A stretch of DNA of 60,103 nt, taken from positions 1-60,103 of the forward strand of contig NZ_LUTR01000020.1 of assembly GCF_001597725.1 (NCBI RefSeq). The letters are read 5' to 3'. Position numbers and translations under genes: made by a program. The notes under the pieces are model-generated. The model worked only from the letters and a program-made list of their open reading frames with translations. It was not told the origin of the DNA and ran no database searches. Numbering within the stretch: position 1 is the stretch's first letter; the number at the start of each line of letters is the position of its first letter. This DNA is from Neptuniibacter marinus. GTDB lineage: Bacteria > Pseudomonadota > Gammaproteobacteria > Pseudomonadales > Balneatricaceae. Positions 47,343 through 59,122 of this stretch are shown here, one piece after another.

Positions 47343-47723
47343 TTAGTCAGCTTTTGGAATATCTGACTCAACAGGCGCGACAACCTTTCCTTCCTCTTCC
47401 AAAGCAGGAAGCTGAGGCTCAACAGGTAACGCAGGGGCTTGACTCTCAACAGCAGTAGCTGCTGGGATTCCCGCGTCACCAATAGATTCTGCCTTCTCTT
47501 TAGCATAAACAGCTAAGATGAAGCTCGTTACAAAAATACCGGCAGCGACAATGCCTGTCATGCGGGACAGAAAGTTACCACTCCCTGTACTACCGAAAAC
47601 AGTCTGGGAAGCACCTGCACCGAAAGAGGCACCTGCTTCAGCGCCTTTGCCCTGTTGCAGCAAAATCAGACCAATTACAGCCGCTGCTAACAACACATGA
47701 ATAATCAGAACTACTGTTTCCAT
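47343..47723 (-). CDS. secG: Preprotein translocase subunit SecG
   Basis: SecG is a two-helix inner-membrane subunit of SecYEG. Helices are at residues ~3-21 (VVLIIHVLLAAAVIGLILL) and ~54-72. The central GKGAEAGASFGAGASQTVFGS is the family signature (for example QGKGAEAGASFG). The C-terminal tail after residue 85 is Pro/Glu/Val-rich and poorly conserved. Length is 126 aa. The tRNA-Leu and tRNA-fMet genes follow. Confidence 0.96.
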   Translation of the reverse strand: METVVLIIHVLLAAAVIGLILLQQGKGAEAGASFGAGASQTVFGSTGSGNFLSRMTGIVAAGIFVTSFILAVYAKEKAESIGDAGIPAATAVESQAPALPVEPQLPALEEEGKVVAPVESDIPKAD

Positions 47724-47738
47724 TGTTTAACCGTCTAT

Positions 47739-48488
47739 TTATGCATCTGCCGCGTGGCAGATGGCAATAAAATCATTTGCTTTAAGAGAGGCTCCACCTA
47801 CTAGCCCTCCATCAACGTCATCGTTTGCGAACAACTCTGCAGCATTTCTCGCATTGACACTACCACCGTATAGTATACGAGTAGCTAATGCAGTTTTTGC
47901 ATCATACTCTGCGATCATTGCGCGAATTGCAGCATGTACATCTTGCGCTTGTTCAGATGTCGCGGTTTTACCTGTACCTATTGCCCATACAGGCTCATAG
48001 GCAATAACAGCATCCGCAAACTTATCAATTCCAGCAGCATCAATTACTGCCTTTAACTGACGTCCAACAACATCAAGTGTCTTACCTTGCTCTCGTTCTT
48101 CAAGAGTTTCACCTACACAAAGAATAGGTTTTAACCCTGCAGCCACTGTTGCGATAAACTTATCAGCAACCACTAAATCAGTTTCTGCATAAAGACTGCG
48201 ACGTTCTGAATGTCCTAGGATTACATACTCACATCCTAAATCTCTCAACATCGGCAGTGAAATCTCGCCCGTGAATGCCCCGTCTGGGTTTTCGCTTACA
48301 TTCTGTGCACCCACAGCAATGAACGAACCTGACATCGACTTCACTTGGGATAGGTATATCGCAGGCGGACACACTAGCACATCAACGGCTGAAGCTTGAA
48401 TACCAGAAACTAACTCATTCATTAATTCATTAATGAAGTCAGTTCGACCATTCATCTTCCAATTTCCGGCAACTAAAGCTCTGCGCAT
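47739..48488 (-). CDS. tpiA: Triose-phosphate isomerase
   Basis: TpiA interconverts dihydroxyacetone phosphate and glyceraldehyde-3-phosphate. AGNWKMNG at the start, catalytic His in ILGHSERR, catalytic Glu in VIAYEPVWAIGTGKTA, and phosphate-binding YGGSVN and GGLVGGASL are all present in 249 residues. It lies 15 bp upstream of secG, the conserved pair. Confidence 0.98.
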   Translation of the reverse strand: MRRALVAGNWKMNGRTDFINELMNELVSGIQASAVDVLVCPPAIYLSQVKSMSGSFIAVGAQNVSENPDGAFTGEISLPMLRDLGCEYVILGHSERRSLYAETDLVVADKFIATVAAGLKPILCVGETLEEREQGKTLDVVGRQLKAVIDAAGIDKFADAVIAYEPVWAIGTGKTATSEQAQDVHAAIRAMIAEYDAKTALATRILYGGSVNARNAAELFANDDVDGGLVGGASLKANDFIAICHAADA

Positions 48489-48533
48489 TAATACCCCCTA
48501 TTTCAAGAGGCGCAAATATTAACTGGCTTACAC

Positions 48534-49880
48534 TTAAGTTTCAAGCTCCATCAAGGCTTTTTCAACATCGGTTGCAAGCTGCTGACAAAGATTAGCCACT
48601 TCATCGGCATCTTCGCCCTCAACCATAACTCGAACCAAAGGCTCCGTCCCAGAAGGCCGCAATAAAACACGCCCCCGTTTGCCGAGCTGTTTCTCTGTAT
48701 TGACAACAGCCTGTTGAATACTGTCAATCTCATTAATATTCACTTTCTGAGCTACACGCACGTTAATCATCACTTGCGGCATTTTAGTCATACCATGACG
48801 CAGCTCAGCCAGAGTATTACCGGTTTCAACAATTGCTTTTAATACTTGTAGCGCAGCAACCGTTCCATCTCCAGTCGTTGTCAGGTGACGGCACACAATA
48901 TGTCCAGAGCTTTCCCCACCTAAAATCCAGTCATTCAGGTACAACTGCTCCATGACATAACGATCGCCTACACTTGCTCTGATAAATGGAATATTCTCAC
49001 GCGCGAACGCCTGCTCGAGCCCAAAATTACTCATCAATGTCCCGACAACGCCACCAGTGAATACACCTTCGCGACGCATCTGGGCAGCGATAATAAATAA
49101 CAGTTCATCGCCATCAACCTCCTGCCCATTCTGATCCACCATGATGACGCGATCACCATCGCCATCCAATGCTATGCCTAAATCTGCTTTTTCAGCTAAT
49201 ACAACGGTACGCAAACGTTCCGTTTCTGTAGCACCGCAGTTTTCATTTATATTCAAGCCATCGGGAGAGGATGCGATCTCAATAACCTTTGCACCTAATT
49301 CAGTAAATACTGAAGGGGCCACATGATAAGTTGCGCCATTTGCACAGTCTAAAATGATTTTCAATCCTTTTAGCGAGATACCTCCCGCTGTAGCTTTACA
49401 AAATTCAATATAGCGTCCAGCGGCATCAACAATCCTTTTCGCTTTACCCAACTCAGACGAATCCACTGTCGTCATCGCTATATCCATTTGCGCTTCTATC
49501 GCTTGCTCAACATCATCGGGTAGCTTTGTCCCTTCAGAGGAGAAGAATTTAATGCCGTTATCATAAAAAGGATTATGAGACGCACTAATCACAATCCCCG
49601 CATCCGCACGAAAGGTTCTAGCTAAGTAAGCGACGGCCGGTGTCGGCATTGGGCCTGTTAGCAGCACATCCACACCCGCCGCAGACAAACCTGCCTCTAA
49701 AGCAGATTCAAACATATAACCGGAAATACGCGTATCTTTACCGATCAAAATTTTACTATAACCCTCTCGAGCAAAGACCTTACCTGCCGCCCAACCCAAC
49801 TTCAGAACAAAGTCTGGCGTCACTGGAAACTGCCCAACCCTACCGCGAATACCGTCAGTCCCAAAATAGCGCTTTGTCAT
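48534..49880 (-). CDS. glmM: Phosphoglucosamine mutase
   Basis: GlmM converts glucosamine-6-phosphate to glucosamine-1-phosphate for UDP-GlcNAc. The phosphoserine is in [15 protein letters not shown] near residue 100, the magnesium loop is [13 protein letters not shown], the sugar-binding loop is GGESSGHIV, and the phosphate-binding [15 protein letters not shown] is C-terminal. Length is 448 aa. It follows folP by 10 bp, as in most gammaproteobacteria. Confidence 0.98.
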   Translation of the reverse strand: MTKRYFGTDGIRGRVGQFPVTPDFVLKLGWAAGKVFAREGYSKILIGKDTRISGYMFESALEAGLSAAGVDVLLTGPMPTPAVAYLARTFRADAGIVISASHNPFYDNGIKFFSSEGTKLPDDVEQAIEAQMDIAMTTVDSSELGKAKRIVDAAGRYIEFCKATAGGISLKGLKIILDCANGATYHVAPSVFTELGAKVIEIASSPDGLNINENCGATETERLRTVVLAEKADLGIALDGDGDRVIMVDQNGQEVDGDELLFIIAAQMRREGVFTGGVVGTLMSNFGLEQAFARENIPFIRASVGDRYVMEQLYLNDWILGGESSGHIVCRHLTTTGDGTVAALQVLKAIVETGNTLAELRHGMTKMPQVMINVRVAQKVNINEIDSIQQAVVNTEKQLGKRGRVLLRPSGTEPLVRVMVEGEDADEVANLCQQLATDVEKALMELET

Positions 49881-49890
49881 CTTCTTCCCT

Positions 49891-50748
49891 CTATTTAATA
49901 ACCGCTTCAGCCATAACGGCGCGGGTCATTTTTACTGCATCCGCAGTTTCTTTAACATCATGCACTCGAACAATGGCGGCACCTTGCATCACCGACATAA
50001 CTACAGTCGCCAAACCACCGGCCAAACGTTGATCTACTTCTCGATTTAACACTGCACCCAGCATTGATTTGCGCGAAGTACCGATCAACAAAGGCAACCC
50101 AAATGCATGCAATTGAGATATATTATTCATCAGCCTTAGATTATGCTCCACGGTTTTACCAAAACCAAAACCTGGATCAAGAATAAGACGTTCTTTAGCT
50201 ATACCTGAAGCTTCACAGGCCAAAACACGCTTGGCAAAGAAATCGCTGACATCATCCAAAACATCATCATACTCTGGACGATCCTGCATAGTTGCAGGAC
50301 TTCCCAACATATGCATTAAGCAAACAGGCAGCCCTGTAATAGAGGCCGCCTCTAACGCACCCTCTCGACCTAAAGCACGAACATCGTTAAGCAGCCCTAC
50401 ACCTAATTTGGCCGCCTCTGTAATGAGCTCAGGAGCGCTAGTATCAATGGAGATAACCACATCAAACTCCTGAGCTATCTTCTCGATGACCGGTAATACA
50501 CGCTCCTTTTCCTCCTGAAGCGATACAGGTACAGCACCAGGCCTTGTTGATTCACCACCAATATCTAAAATAGTGGCACCATCACCAATCATTTTCTCAG
50601 CTTGAATTAGAATTTTATCTAACTGAGCTGAGCCGCCGTTATGTAACATACCACCATCGGAAAACGAATCAGGTGTGACATTAAGAATACCCATCACATG
50701 CGTGTATGATAAATCTAAGGTACGCGTGCCAAACTGAAATTCACGCAT
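49891..50748 (-). CDS. folP: Dihydropteroate synthase
   Basis: FolP joins p-aminobenzoate to the pterin pyrophosphate made by FolK and is the sulfonamide target. [30 protein letters not shown] and [12 protein letters not shown] are the family motifs. The start was set ten codons inside the longest frame: TAAGG lies eight bases before this ATG, while the upstream ATG directly follows the ftsH terminator and lacks a binding site. It is grouped with ftsH and glmM. Confidence 0.95.
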   Translation of the reverse strand: MREFQFGTRTLDLSYTHVMGILNVTPDSFSDGGMLHNGGSAQLDKILIQAEKMIGDGATILDIGGESTRPGAVPVSLQEEKERVLPVIEKIAQEFDVVISIDTSAPELITEAAKLGVGLLNDVRALGREGALEAASITGLPVCLMHMLGSPATMQDRPEYDDVLDDVSDFFAKRVLACEASGIAKERLILDPGFGFGKTVEHNLRLMNNISQLHAFGLPLLIGTSRKSMLGAVLNREVDQRLAGGLATVVMSVMQGAAIVRVHDVKETADAVKMTRAVMAEAVIK

Positions 50749-50783
50749 AGTATCTGCCTTATTCTGATTGTTTAACATATTAA

Positions 50784-50816
50784 AAAAGGCCAGCTTCGTT
50801 ACAAAGCTAGCCTTTT
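50784..50816 (-). terminator. Terminator between ftsH and folP
   Basis: On the minus strand AAAAGGCTAGCTT pairs with AAGCTGGCCTTTT (one U-G), loop of about 6 bases, then a T-run. It lies between the ftsH stop and the folP start. Confidence 0.85.
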
Positions 50817-50837
50817 ATCTTTCAATCCACCTGATAA

Positions 50838-52802
50838 TTAGTGGATATTTTTATCTGAAGAATCAGGCACATCTGGATCAACGCCCTCATCACCTTCATT
50901 CATATCCACTTCATCGTTGGACGTGTTAGTCGATTCATCGACCGATGCAGAAGGCGTATCATCTTCACTATCATCACCCCAACCTTCAGGCGAAGAAACA
51001 GGCTTACGTTCCATCAACTCATCGATCTGACTGCTATCAATAGTCTCATACTTCATAAGTGCAGCACACATAGACTCAAGAATATCTCGATTATCTACGA
51101 GGATAGTTTCAGCACGCTTGTAGCATTCATCGATAATTTTACGGGTTTCCATATCGATTTTACGTTGAGTTTCCTCAGCAAGCGGTTTAGCGCCTTGACC
51201 ATAGCCACGGTTAAACGGATCAGATTCCTCCTCATCATATAGCAGAGGCCCCATCTCATCAGTTAAACCCCACTTCGCAACCATACTCCGAGCAAAAGAG
51301 GTCGCTCTCTGTATATCGTTAGATGCGCCTGTAGTCACACCATCTTTACCTAAAGTCATCTCTTCAGCGATTCGACCACCGTATAACGAACAGATGTTGG
51401 ACAGAATCGACTGGCGGCTATGACTATAGCGATCTTCCAAAGGGAGAAACATGGTCACACCTAACGCGCGACCACGAGGAATAATGGAAACTTTATATAC
51501 AGGGTCATGCTCAGGCATTAAACGACCAACAATCGCGTGCCCTGCTTCATGATACGCTGTATTCAAGCGTTCCTTCTCGGACATCACCATCGACTTACGC
51601 TCAGCGCCCATCATGATTTTGTCTTTTGCTTTTTCAAACTGTTCCATTCTAACGGTACGTTTACCACTTCGTGCGGCAAAAAGAGCAGCTTCGTTGACCA
51701 AATTAGCCAAATCAGCACCAGAGAAACCAGGCGTACCACGCGCAATCAACTCCGGCTTTACATCATCTCCTAAAGGCACTTTTCTCATATGCACTTTAAG
51801 AATTTTCTCTCTACCACGTATATCTGGAAGGCCAACATGTACCTGTCTATCAAAACGCCCTGGACGTAGTAATGCTGGATCCAACACATCAGGTCGGTTA
51901 GTTGCCGCGATAACAATAATGCCCTCATTACCTTCAAAGCCATCCATTTCAACCAACAACTGGTTTAATGTTTGCTCTCGCTCATCATTACCACCACCCA
52001 TGCCGACACCACGATGACGGCCTACCGCATCGATCTCATCGATAAAGATAATACAAGGCGCGTTCTTTTTAGCTTGTTCAAACATATCACGAACACGGGA
52101 TGCACCTACACCTACAAACATCTCAACAAAATCAGAACCTGAGATGGTAAAGAAAGGTACTTTCGCTTCACCGGCAATTGCTTTCGCCAATAACGTCTTA
52201 CCTGTACCAGGACTACCCGACATCAATACGCCGCGAGGGATATGCCCACCAAGGCGCTGAAATTTACCAGGATCACGAAGAAAATCCACCAATTCTCGGA
52301 CATCTTCTTTCGCTTCTTCAACACCCGCCACATCATCAAATGTAGTCTGAATCTGATCTTCCCCCATCATGCGTGCTTTGGATTTACCAAAGGACATTGG
52401 GCCGCCTTTGCCTCCTCCACCTTGCATCTGGCGCATGAAGAACATAAATACAGCGATAATGACTAATATAGGAAAAGAGGCAACTAGCAGTTGAGTCCAA
52501 ATACTCTGCTGTTCAGGCTGCTTACCTTCAATAATTACATTATTCGCAAACAGGTCATCAACAAGTTTAGGATCCTGCAACGCAGGACGCGTTGTTTCAA
52601 AAGTCTCACCATTACGACGGTGGCCTTGGATTGTATAACCGTCAATAATGACTTTATCTACACTGCCATCTTTTACTTCTGAAACAAATTCAGAATAGCT
52701 AAGGCGTTTAGATTCTGCACTTTCATTAAAGTTATTAAATACTGTCAGCAATACCGCTGCGATCACTAGCCACAAAACCAGATTTTTCGCCATATCATTC
52801 AA
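50838..52802 (-). CDS. ftsH: ATP-dependent zinc metalloprotease FtsH
   Basis: FtsH is a membrane AAA+ protease that removes misfolded membrane proteins and regulators such as LpxC. Two membrane helices (~7-25 and ~110-128) flank a periplasmic region. Walker A is GSPGTGKT, Walker B IIFIDEID, and the zinc site HEAGH. The tail is acidic. The TTG start gives MNDMAKNL and has GAGGG seven bases upstream; the ATG three codons later is the alternative annotated in many relatives. It follows rlmE, the usual pair. Confidence 0.97.
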   Translation of the reverse strand: MNDMAKNLVLWLVIAAVLLTVFNNFNESAESKRLSYSEFVSEVKDGSVDKVIIDGYTIQGHRRNGETFETTRPALQDPKLVDDLFANNVIIEGKQPEQQSIWTQLLVASFPILVIIAVFMFFMRQMQGGGGKGGPMSFGKSKARMMGEDQIQTTFDDVAGVEEAKEDVRELVDFLRDPGKFQRLGGHIPRGVLMSGSPGTGKTLLAKAIAGEAKVPFFTISGSDFVEMFVGVGASRVRDMFEQAKKNAPCIIFIDEIDAVGRHRGVGMGGGNDEREQTLNQLLVEMDGFEGNEGIIVIAATNRPDVLDPALLRPGRFDRQVHVGLPDIRGREKILKVHMRKVPLGDDVKPELIARGTPGFSGADLANLVNEAALFAARSGKRTVRMEQFEKAKDKIMMGAERKSMVMSEKERLNTAYHEAGHAIVGRLMPEHDPVYKVSIIPRGRALGVTMFLPLEDRYSHSRQSILSNICSLYGGRIAEEMTLGKDGVTTGASNDIQRATSFARSMVAKWGLTDEMGPLLYDEEESDPFNRGYGQGAKPLAEETQRKIDMETRKIIDECYKRAETILVDNRDILESMCAALMKYETIDSSQIDELMERKPVSSPEGWGDDSEDDTPSASVDESTNTSNDEVDMNEGDEGVDPDVPDSSDKNIH

Positions 52803-52896
52803 TGGAATACCCTCAATTTGCTGATTAAGCTTGGCGCTCTACTTGGAGACGCTAAACACTATACTATGCGGCCACACTTGACCACTAAAACACAGC

Positions 52897-53517
52897 CTAC
52901 CCTTTAAAACCTTTACCTAACAAATACACTTCTCGTGACCGAGCACGAGAAGAATCAGGTTTACGGGTGACCACTTTATTAAAACTTGTACGCATATCTT
53001 GCAAATACTGATCAAAACCTTCGCCTTGAAATACTTTAGCGACAAAATTTCCGCCGGGCTTAAGTACCTCTCGCGCCATATCTAAGGCTAACTCCACCAA
53101 ATACATAGCCGCAGGCTGATCAACTGCTGACATACCACTCATATTGGGGGCCATATCTGAAATTACAAGGTCTGCAGGTTCATCTCCTAGGGCAGAGAGT
53201 ATCTGTCGCAAAACAGCTTCCTCTGTAAAATCACCCTGAACAAACTCAACCCCCGACATTCCATCCATAGGCAATATATCAGATGCAACCACTCGCCCCC
53301 GATCACCAACACGCTCTGCCGCCACTTGAGACCAACCACCTGGGGCTGCACCTAAATCCACGACAGTCATACCGGGTTTGAATAATTTGTCTTTTGTATC
53401 AAGCTCAATAAGCTTGAAACTCGCACGGGAGCGATAACCATGCTCTTTCGCTTGTTTCACATAGTGATCATCAAAATGCTCTTTTAGCCAACGTTCACTG
53501 CTTGCTGATTTCGCCAC
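52897..53517 (-). CDS. rlmE: 23S rRNA 2'-O-methyltransferase (U2552)
   Basis: RlmE (FtsJ) methylates U2552 in the 23S A-loop late in 50S assembly. SAM-binding [24 protein letters not shown] and the catalytic Lys in [13 protein letters not shown] are present in 206 residues. It lies upstream of ftsH and is divergent from yhbY, the conserved arrangement. Confidence 0.97.
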   Translation of the reverse strand: MAKSASSERWLKEHFDDHYVKQAKEHGYRSRASFKLIELDTKDKLFKPGMTVVDLGAAPGGWSQVAAERVGDRGRVVASDILPMDGMSGVEFVQGDFTEEAVLRQILSALGDEPADLVISDMAPNMSGMSAVDQPAAMYLVELALDMAREVLKPGGNFVAKVFQGEGFDQYLQDMRTSFNKVVTRKPDSSRARSREVYLLGKGFKG

Positions 53518-53642
53518 TAACCACTTGCTCTCTGATTTAAGCGTTGTACGCTACTAAGCTGCGAACAACTGTTGTAAAATTGTTATATTATCTTTTCTGA
53601 GCTCTAAGCTCATCAAAACACTTTAAGGCAGCGTATTTTAAT

Positions 53643-53945
53643 ATGAGCTTGAATCCTGAGCAAAAGAAGCATTATCGCACTCTTGGTCACAAACTAAACC
53701 CTGTTGTTACTGTAGCAGGTAAAGGATTAACTGAAGCAGTTCAACTTGAGGTCGATCGCGCTCTAGAAGATCACGAATTAATTAAAGTAAAGTTTGCTGT
53801 TGGTGATCGAGATACAAAGAAACTCATTATACGCGAACTTTGCTCAATCGTTGAAGCAGAACTAATACAAGAAATTGGACATATAGCGCTCATCTACAGA
53901 AAAGCGTTAGAACCTAATCCTAAACTATCTAATCTTCTTCGTTAA
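53643..53945 (+). CDS. yhbY: CRM-domain ribosome assembly RNA-binding protein
   Basis: YhbY is a 50S-associated CRS1/YhbY RNA-binding protein. The 100-residue protein has LGHKLNPVVTVAGKGLTEAV with the GKGLT loop, and the following basic strand (LIKVKFAVGDRDTKK). It is divergent from rlmE and convergent with greA, with a terminator between. Confidence 0.94.
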   Translation: MSLNPEQKKHYRTLGHKLNPVVTVAGKGLTEAVQLEVDRALEDHELIKVKFAVGDRDTKKLIIRELCSIVEAELIQEIGHIALIYRKALEPNPKLSNLLR

Positions 53946-53962
53946 GAATTATCTATATACAA

Positions 53963-53990
53963 AAAAGGGGCGCCAACTGGCACCCCTTTT
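53963..53990. terminator. Bidirectional intrinsic terminator
   Basis: AAAAGGGG and CCCCTTTT enclose an inner GCC/GGC pair and a 4-base loop, one C-A mismatch. It lies between convergent yhbY and greA. Confidence 0.88.
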
Positions 53991-54001
53991 TATTTATTGC
54001 T

Positions 54002-54478
54002 TTAGATGTGAGCAACTTCGTCAATTTCAAATTCATTCGCACCACCTGGCGTCTGAATATTAACGACATCACCCTCTTCCTTACCAACTAAACCTCGTGC
54101 TATCGGGGAATTTACAGATATTTTACCCGCCTTGATATCAGCTTCATCATCCCCAACAATCTGATAAGTTTTAGACTCTTCAGTATCGAGATTAATGATC
54201 GTCACTGTTGTACCAAAAATAACCTTTCCGCTCGGCGGTATTGTGGCAATATCGATGACTTGGCAGTTTGATAATTTAGATTCTAATTCCTGAATCCGCC
54301 CCTCAATAAAACCCTGTTGTTCACGCGCAGCGTGATATTCAGCATTTTCTTTTAGATCTCCGTGCTCCCGCGCTTCTGCAATATCAGCAATAACACGTGG
54401 GCGATCAACTGTTTTTAGCTGCTCAAGCTCAGCACGAAGCGCTTTCTCGCCAGCGGCCGTCATCGGTACTCTAATCAT
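54002..54478 (-). CDS. greA: Transcript cleavage factor GreA
   Basis: GreA enters the RNA polymerase secondary channel and triggers cleavage of backtracked RNA. The N-terminal coiled coil (residues ~1-75) carries acidic tip residues in [15 protein letters not shown]. The C-terminal FKBP-like domain follows. Length is 158 aa. It begins one base after the carB stop, so the two are in one operon. Confidence 0.97.
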   Translation of the reverse strand: MIRVPMTAAGEKALRAELEQLKTVDRPRVIADIAEAREHGDLKENAEYHAAREQQGFIEGRIQELESKLSNCQVIDIATIPPSGKVIFGTTVTIINLDTEESKTYQIVGDDEADIKAGKISVNSPIARGLVGKEEGDVVNIQTPGGANEFEIDEVAHI

Positions 54479-54479
54479 A

Positions 54480-57400
54480 TTAGGCTCCTATGTCTTGGAC
54501 ACGACGAACTTCTTTCTCTTCGCCATATTGCAATGCCATGGTAATCGCTTCAGCACCCGCCAAGGTCGTTGTATAAGGAACTTTATGCTGAAGTGCACTA
54601 CGACGAATATCAGCAGAGTCTTCAATTGCCTTACGACCTTCTGTCGTATTTATAATATAAGCAATTTCGTCATTTTTGATCATATCCACTATATTTGGAC
54701 GACCTTCCATGACTTTATTGACAATTTTCGCCTCTAAACCATGTTTTTCTATTAATGCGGCAGTACCTCGTGTAGCTACAAGCGAAAAGCCAAGCTCAAC
54801 AAGGTCTTTGGCAACCTGCATAGATGCTTCTTTATCGACTTCACGTACAGAGATAAATGCCTGACCCGCTTGCGGCATAGTTTCACCGGCACCAATCTGA
54901 GCCTTCATGAAAGCCTCACCAAAGGTACCACCTACACCCATCACTTCACCCGTAGACTTCATCTCTGGAGACAAAATGGGGTCAACGCCCTGGAATTTAT
55001 TGAAGGGAAAAACAGCTTCCTTGACATTAAATAGTTTAGGCACGATCTCTTCAGTAAAACCAAGCTCTTTCAGCGATTTACCGGTCATCACTTGTGCGCC
55101 AATTTTAGCTAACGATACACCAATACATTTAGACACAAATGGCACAGTCCGCGATGCACGAGGGTTAACCTCAATCACATAAATTTCGCCATCTTGGTAA
55201 GCTAACTGCGCATTCATCAAGCCAACAACACCCAGTTCTAATGCCATCTTGCGCATCATCTCACGCATCTCATCCTGCACATCAGCCGGAAGACTGTATG
55301 GAGGGAAAGAACATGCAGAATCCCCTGAGTGAACACCCGCTTGCTCTATATGCTGCATGATAGCGCCAATAACGACAGTTTCACCATCACATACAGCATC
55401 AATATCAATTTCGATAGCCGCATTAAGGAAATGATCCAATAGTACAGGCGCGTCATTAGAAACCTGAACCGCAGTTGTCATATAACGGCGCAGCTCTTCC
55501 TCTTTGTATACTATTTCCATTGCACGACCACCTAAAACATAAGATGGACGAACAACCAGAGGATAACCTAGTTTACCCGCTTCGATAATGGCTTCTTCTA
55601 AAGAGCGAACTGTCGCGTTTTCAGGCTGTTTAAGCCCCAAACGCTTAAGCATCTGTTGGAACTGTTCACGGTCTTCTGCACGGTCAATCGCTTCTGGTGA
55701 CGTACCAATAACTGGCACACCAGCCTGCTCAAGAGCAACAGCGAGTTTCAATGGTGTTTGACCGCCATACTGAACAATTACACCTTTAGGTTTCTCAACG
55801 TGCACAATTTCCAAAACATCCTCAAGTGTGATTGGCTCAAAGAACAGGCGATCAGATGTATCATAATCCGTTGAAACAGTCTCAGGGTTACAATTAACCA
55901 TAATTGTTTCAAAGCCATCATCACGAGCAGCAAGCGCAGCGTGAACACAGCAGTAATCGAACTCGATACCTTGACCTATACGGTTAGGGCCGCCACCGAT
56001 AACCATGATTTTCTCACGATCTGTCGGGTTAGCTTCGCACTCTTCCTCATATGAGGAATACATATAGGCAGTATCGGATGCAAACTCAGCAGCACAAGTA
56101 TCTACACGTTTATAAACAGGACGCACATCTAGATTATGACGATGTTTACGGAACTGCTTTTCTGATACGCCAAGCAGCTTAGCCAAACGCTCATCAGAGA
56201 AACCTTTACGCTTCAGTTTAAAGACCGCATCTTTATCTAGATCAGTCATCGCGATTTCAGATACACGTAGCTCATCTTTGATAATATCTTCGACTTGAAC
56301 TAGGAACCACGGATCAATACCGCTAATTTCATACAATTCTTCGACGGTCATCCCTGAGCGGAAAGCATCGCCTAGATACCAAATACGCTCAGCGCCGGGC
56401 TCTTTCATCTCACGCACAATTGCAGCGCGAGCATCATCGCCTTCAATATCAATAATAGAGTCGAAACCAGTCGCACCAACCTCTAAGCCACGCAACGCTT
56501 TCTGCAGTGATTCCTGCAGTGTACGGCCAATCGCCATAACTTCACCTACCGACTTCATTTGAGTCGTTAGGCGATCATTAGCTTGTGGGAATTTTTCAAA
56601 GGTAAAACGCGGTATCTTAGTAACAACATAATCAATCGAAGGTTCGAAAGATGCAGGTGTACGACCACCGGTAATATCATTCTGTAGTTCATCCAATGTG
56701 TAACCAATAGCCAGCTTCGCGGCCACTTTTGCAATTGGGAAGCCGGTTGCTTTAGACGCTAAAGCTGATGAACGAGAAACACGCGGATTCATCTCTATAA
56801 CGACCATACGGCCATCAACTGGGTTTACCCCGAACTGAACGTTAGAACCACCCGTCTCAACACCAATTTCACGCAATACCGCCAAAGAAGCGTTACGCAT
56901 GATTTGGTATTCTTTATCCGTCAATGTTTGTGCTGGCGCAACGGTGATAGAGTCACCTGTATGTACACCCATTGCATCGAAGTTTTCAATTGCACAAACA
57001 ATAATGCAGTTGTCGTTTTTATCACGAACAACTTCCATCTCATATTCTTTCCAACCAATCAGAGACTCATCGATCAATAGCTCTGTTGTTGGAGATAGAT
57101 CTAAGCCTCGCTCACAGATTTCAATAAACTCTTCTTTATTATAAGCGATACCGCCACCGGTACCCCCCATCGTAAAAGAAGGTCGAATAATACATGGAAA
57201 ACCAAGCTGGGCCTGAACCTGAAGCGCTTCTTCCATGCTATGAGCAATAGCTGCACGAGGACACTCAAGACCTATAGCTTTCATCGCTTTATCAAAGCGG
57301 TTGCGGTCTTCAGCTTTATCGATAGTATCTGCATTAGCGCCGATCATCTCAACGCCATATTTTTCCAATACCCCTTCACGCTCAAGATCAAGCGCACAGT

Positions 57401-57689
57401 TCAGAGCCGTCTGCCCACCCATTGTAGGCAACAGTGCTTCAGGGCGTTCTTTCGCTATGATTTTTTCAACTGTTTTCCAATTGATAGGCTCGATATAAGT
57501 AGAATCAGCCATCGCAGGGTCAGTCATAATAGTAGCGGGATTAGAGTTAACAAGAATAACTCGATAACCCTCTTCACGTAGCGCTTTACACGCTTGCGCG
57601 CCAGAATAATCAAATTCACATGCTTGCCCAATTACAATCGGACCTGCACCAAGAATCAAAATACTTTTTATATCAGTACGTTTTGGCAT
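54480..57689 (-). CDS. carB: Carbamoyl-phosphate synthase large subunit
   Basis: CarB uses ammonia from CarA, bicarbonate and two ATP to make carbamoyl phosphate for arginine and pyrimidines. Two homologous ATP-grasp halves are visible: [20 protein letters not shown] near residue 10 and [19 protein letters not shown] near 560, each followed by its ATP-grasp core. The C-terminal allosteric MGS-like domain (~940-1069, [17 protein letters not shown]) binds effectors. The 1069 residues are full length. Confidence 0.98.
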   Translation of the reverse strand: MPKRTDIKSILILGAGPIVIGQACEFDYSGAQACKALREEGYRVILVNSNPATIMTDPAMADSTYIEPINWKTVEKIIAKERPEALLPTMGGQTALNCALDLEREGVLEKYGVEMIGANADTIDKAEDRNRFDKAMKAIGLECPRAAIAHSMEEALQVQAQLGFPCIIRPSFTMGGTGGGIAYNKEEFIEICERGLDLSPTTELLIDESLIGWKEYEMEVVRDKNDNCIIVCAIENFDAMGVHTGDSITVAPAQTLTDKEYQIMRNASLAVLREIGVETGGSNVQFGVNPVDGRMVVIEMNPRVSRSSALASKATGFPIAKVAAKLAIGYTLDELQNDITGGRTPASFEPSIDYVVTKIPRFTFEKFPQANDRLTTQMKSVGEVMAIGRTLQESLQKALRGLEVGATGFDSIIDIEGDDARAAIVREMKEPGAERIWYLGDAFRSGMTVEELYEISGIDPWFLVQVEDIIKDELRVSEIAMTDLDKDAVFKLKRKGFSDERLAKLLGVSEKQFRKHRHNLDVRPVYKRVDTCAAEFASDTAYMYSSYEEECEANPTDREKIMVIGGGPNRIGQGIEFDYCCVHAALAARDDGFETIMVNCNPETVSTDYDTSDRLFFEPITLEDVLEIVHVEKPKGVIVQYGGQTPLKLAVALEQAGVPVIGTSPEAIDRAEDREQFQQMLKRLGLKQPENATVRSLEEAIIEAGKLGYPLVVRPSYVLGGRAMEIVYKEEELRRYMTTAVQVSNDAPVLLDHFLNAAIEIDIDAVCDGETVVIGAIMQHIEQAGVHSGDSACSFPPYSLPADVQDEMREMMRKMALELGVVGLMNAQLAYQDGEIYVIEVNPRASRTVPFVSKCIGVSLAKIGAQVMTGKSLKELGFTEEIVPKLFNVKEAVFPFNKFQGVDPILSPEMKSTGEVMGVGGTFGEAFMKAQIGAGETMPQAGQAFISVREVDKEASMQVAKDLVELGFSLVATRGTAALIEKHGLEAKIVNKVMEGRPNIVDMIKNDEIAYIINTTEGRKAIEDSADIRRSALQHKVPYTTTLAGAEAITMALQYGEEKEVRRVQDIGA

Positions 57690-57790
57690 CGGTATTAAAC
57701 CAGTCGTATCAGTTAGAAGCTGAGGAAGGTGGACAATTCACACCCTCCCTGTATCGTTTCAAACAACCTAATTTTTAGGTTATAGATGAC

Positions 57791-58924
57791 TTACGCTTTA
57801 GCTGCTTTCATATCAGCAATGAAGCGATCAAACAGAGGTGCTACATCATGCGGACCTGGGCTCGCCTCAGGGTGCCCCTGAAAACTAAAAGCTGCACGGT
57901 CAGTACGTTCAATACCTTGCAATGAGCCATCAAACAGTGACTTATGCGTTGCACGTAACGTCGCAGGTAGAGCATCCTCATCAACCGCAAAACCATGATT
58001 CTGAGAAGTGATCATTACCTGCTTACCATCCAAATCTTGGACTGGATGGTTAGCGCCATGATGACCAAATTTCATTTTCACCGTTTTAGCGCCAGATGCC
58101 AATGCTAACAGCTGATGACCTAAGCAGATCCCAAAAACAGGTAGATCTGTTTTGCAGATCTCGGAAATTGCAGCAATAGCGTAGTCACATGGCTCTGGAT
58201 CGCCCGGACCATTTGACAAAAAAACACCATCAGGTTTCATCGCTAAGACATCAGCAGCTGGAGTTTTTGCTGGCACTACGGTTAAACGACAACCACGCTC
58301 GACCAACATACGCAAAATATTACGTTTGACCCCGTAATCATAAGCAACAACATGAAAAGGCTGAGACTTTGGATCAAGATCAGCATGACCAGAACCTAGC
58401 TTCCAAGTTGACGAGCTCCACTCATAAGCTTTTTCAGTCGTAACAGCCTGAGCAAGATCCATCCCCTTTAAGCCAGGAAAAGATTTAGCATCAGAAAGCG
58501 CCTTAGCTTCATCAATATCACCTGCCATAATACAACCACTTAACGAACCTTTCTCACGAAGTATTCGAGTTAAGCGACGCGTATCAATGTCTGCAATACC
58601 TACAATATTGTTATCTTTCAGATAATCATCTAGGTTTTTTTCGTTACGAAAGTTACTCGCAACCAAAGGGAGATCACGGATAACTAAACCCGCAGCCCAA
58701 GTACGAGACGACTCTTCATCCTCAGTATTGGTACCAGTGTTACCTATGTGAGGATAAGTAAGGGTTACTATCTGACGACAATAAGAAGGGTCTGTCAGAA
58801 TTTCCTGATAACCCGTCATAGAGGTATTAAATACAACCTCGCCGCTAGACTGCCCGTCTGCGCCAATGGCTACGCCCTTGAATATACTTCCGTCTTCAAG
58901 AGCAAGAATGGCTGGTCTCGCCAA
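57791..58924 (-). CDS. carA: Carbamoyl-phosphate synthase small subunit
   Basis: CarA hydrolyses glutamine to feed ammonia to CarB. The N-terminal CPSase domain ([20 protein letters not shown]) precedes a class I amidotransferase domain with catalytic Cys in [19 protein letters not shown] and the His/Glu pair in [12 protein letters not shown]. The start was moved to a TTG 51 bases inside the longest frame: a full AGGAGG lies five bases upstream and the N terminus then matches relatives. It is followed by carB after 101 bp. Confidence 0.95.
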   Translation of the reverse strand: MARPAILALEDGSIFKGVAIGADGQSSGEVVFNTSMTGYQEILTDPSYCRQIVTLTYPHIGNTGTNTEDEESSRTWAAGLVIRDLPLVASNFRNEKNLDDYLKDNNIVGIADIDTRRLTRILREKGSLSGCIMAGDIDEAKALSDAKSFPGLKGMDLAQAVTTEKAYEWSSSTWKLGSGHADLDPKSQPFHVVAYDYGVKRNILRMLVERGCRLTVVPAKTPAADVLAMKPDGVFLSNGPGDPEPCDYAIAAISEICKTDLPVFGICLGHQLLALASGAKTVKMKFGHHGANHPVQDLDGKQVMITSQNHGFAVDEDALPATLRATHKSLFDGSLQGIERTDRAAFSFQGHPEASPGPHDVAPLFDRFIADMKAAKA

Positions 58925-58977
58925 TTGAACCTCCTCGCAAAATGTGCACAACAAAATCAGAAACGATACGTGCAAAA

Positions 58978-59051
58978 AAGCGAGGCAAACCGAAATTCAG
59001 CCTCGCTTCCTTGTTAAGAAACTTGTACAAAAGGTTTGCTATAGGCAAACC
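58978..59051 (-). promoter_or_regulatory. carA leader with competing hairpins (candidate attenuator)
   Basis: On the minus strand the leader first forms GGTTTGC/GCAAACC (59051-59045 with 59039-59033). Then AAGCGAGGC pairs with GCCTCGCTT (59008-59000 with 58986-58978), a 9-bp stem followed by TTTTTT, which looks like an intrinsic terminator. A second GGTTTGC (58991-58985) lies in the terminator loop and 3' arm and can pair with the GCAAACC of the first hairpin. The structures therefore compete. The controlling signal is unknown. Confidence 0.6.
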
Positions 59052-59057
59052 GGCTGT

Positions 59058-59087
59058 ATTTTATGCTATAAAGGCGCTTTCTGTCTA
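59058..59087 (-). promoter_or_regulatory. Probable carA promoter
   Basis: On the minus strand TAGACA, 18-base spacer, TAAAAT (one mismatch each from consensus). Transcription would begin near the first leader hairpin. A weaker TTGCGG-N19-TATAGC overlaps it. Confidence 0.5.
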
Positions 59088-59122
59088 TTCCGCAATTGCG
59101 AAAAGACTATAATTAAACAAAA

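Noticed and set aside
57765-57781. AACCTAA/TTAGGTT hairpin between carA and carB
   Set aside because: Only seven base pairs and no T-run; carB must be expressed with carA, so a terminator is unlikely.
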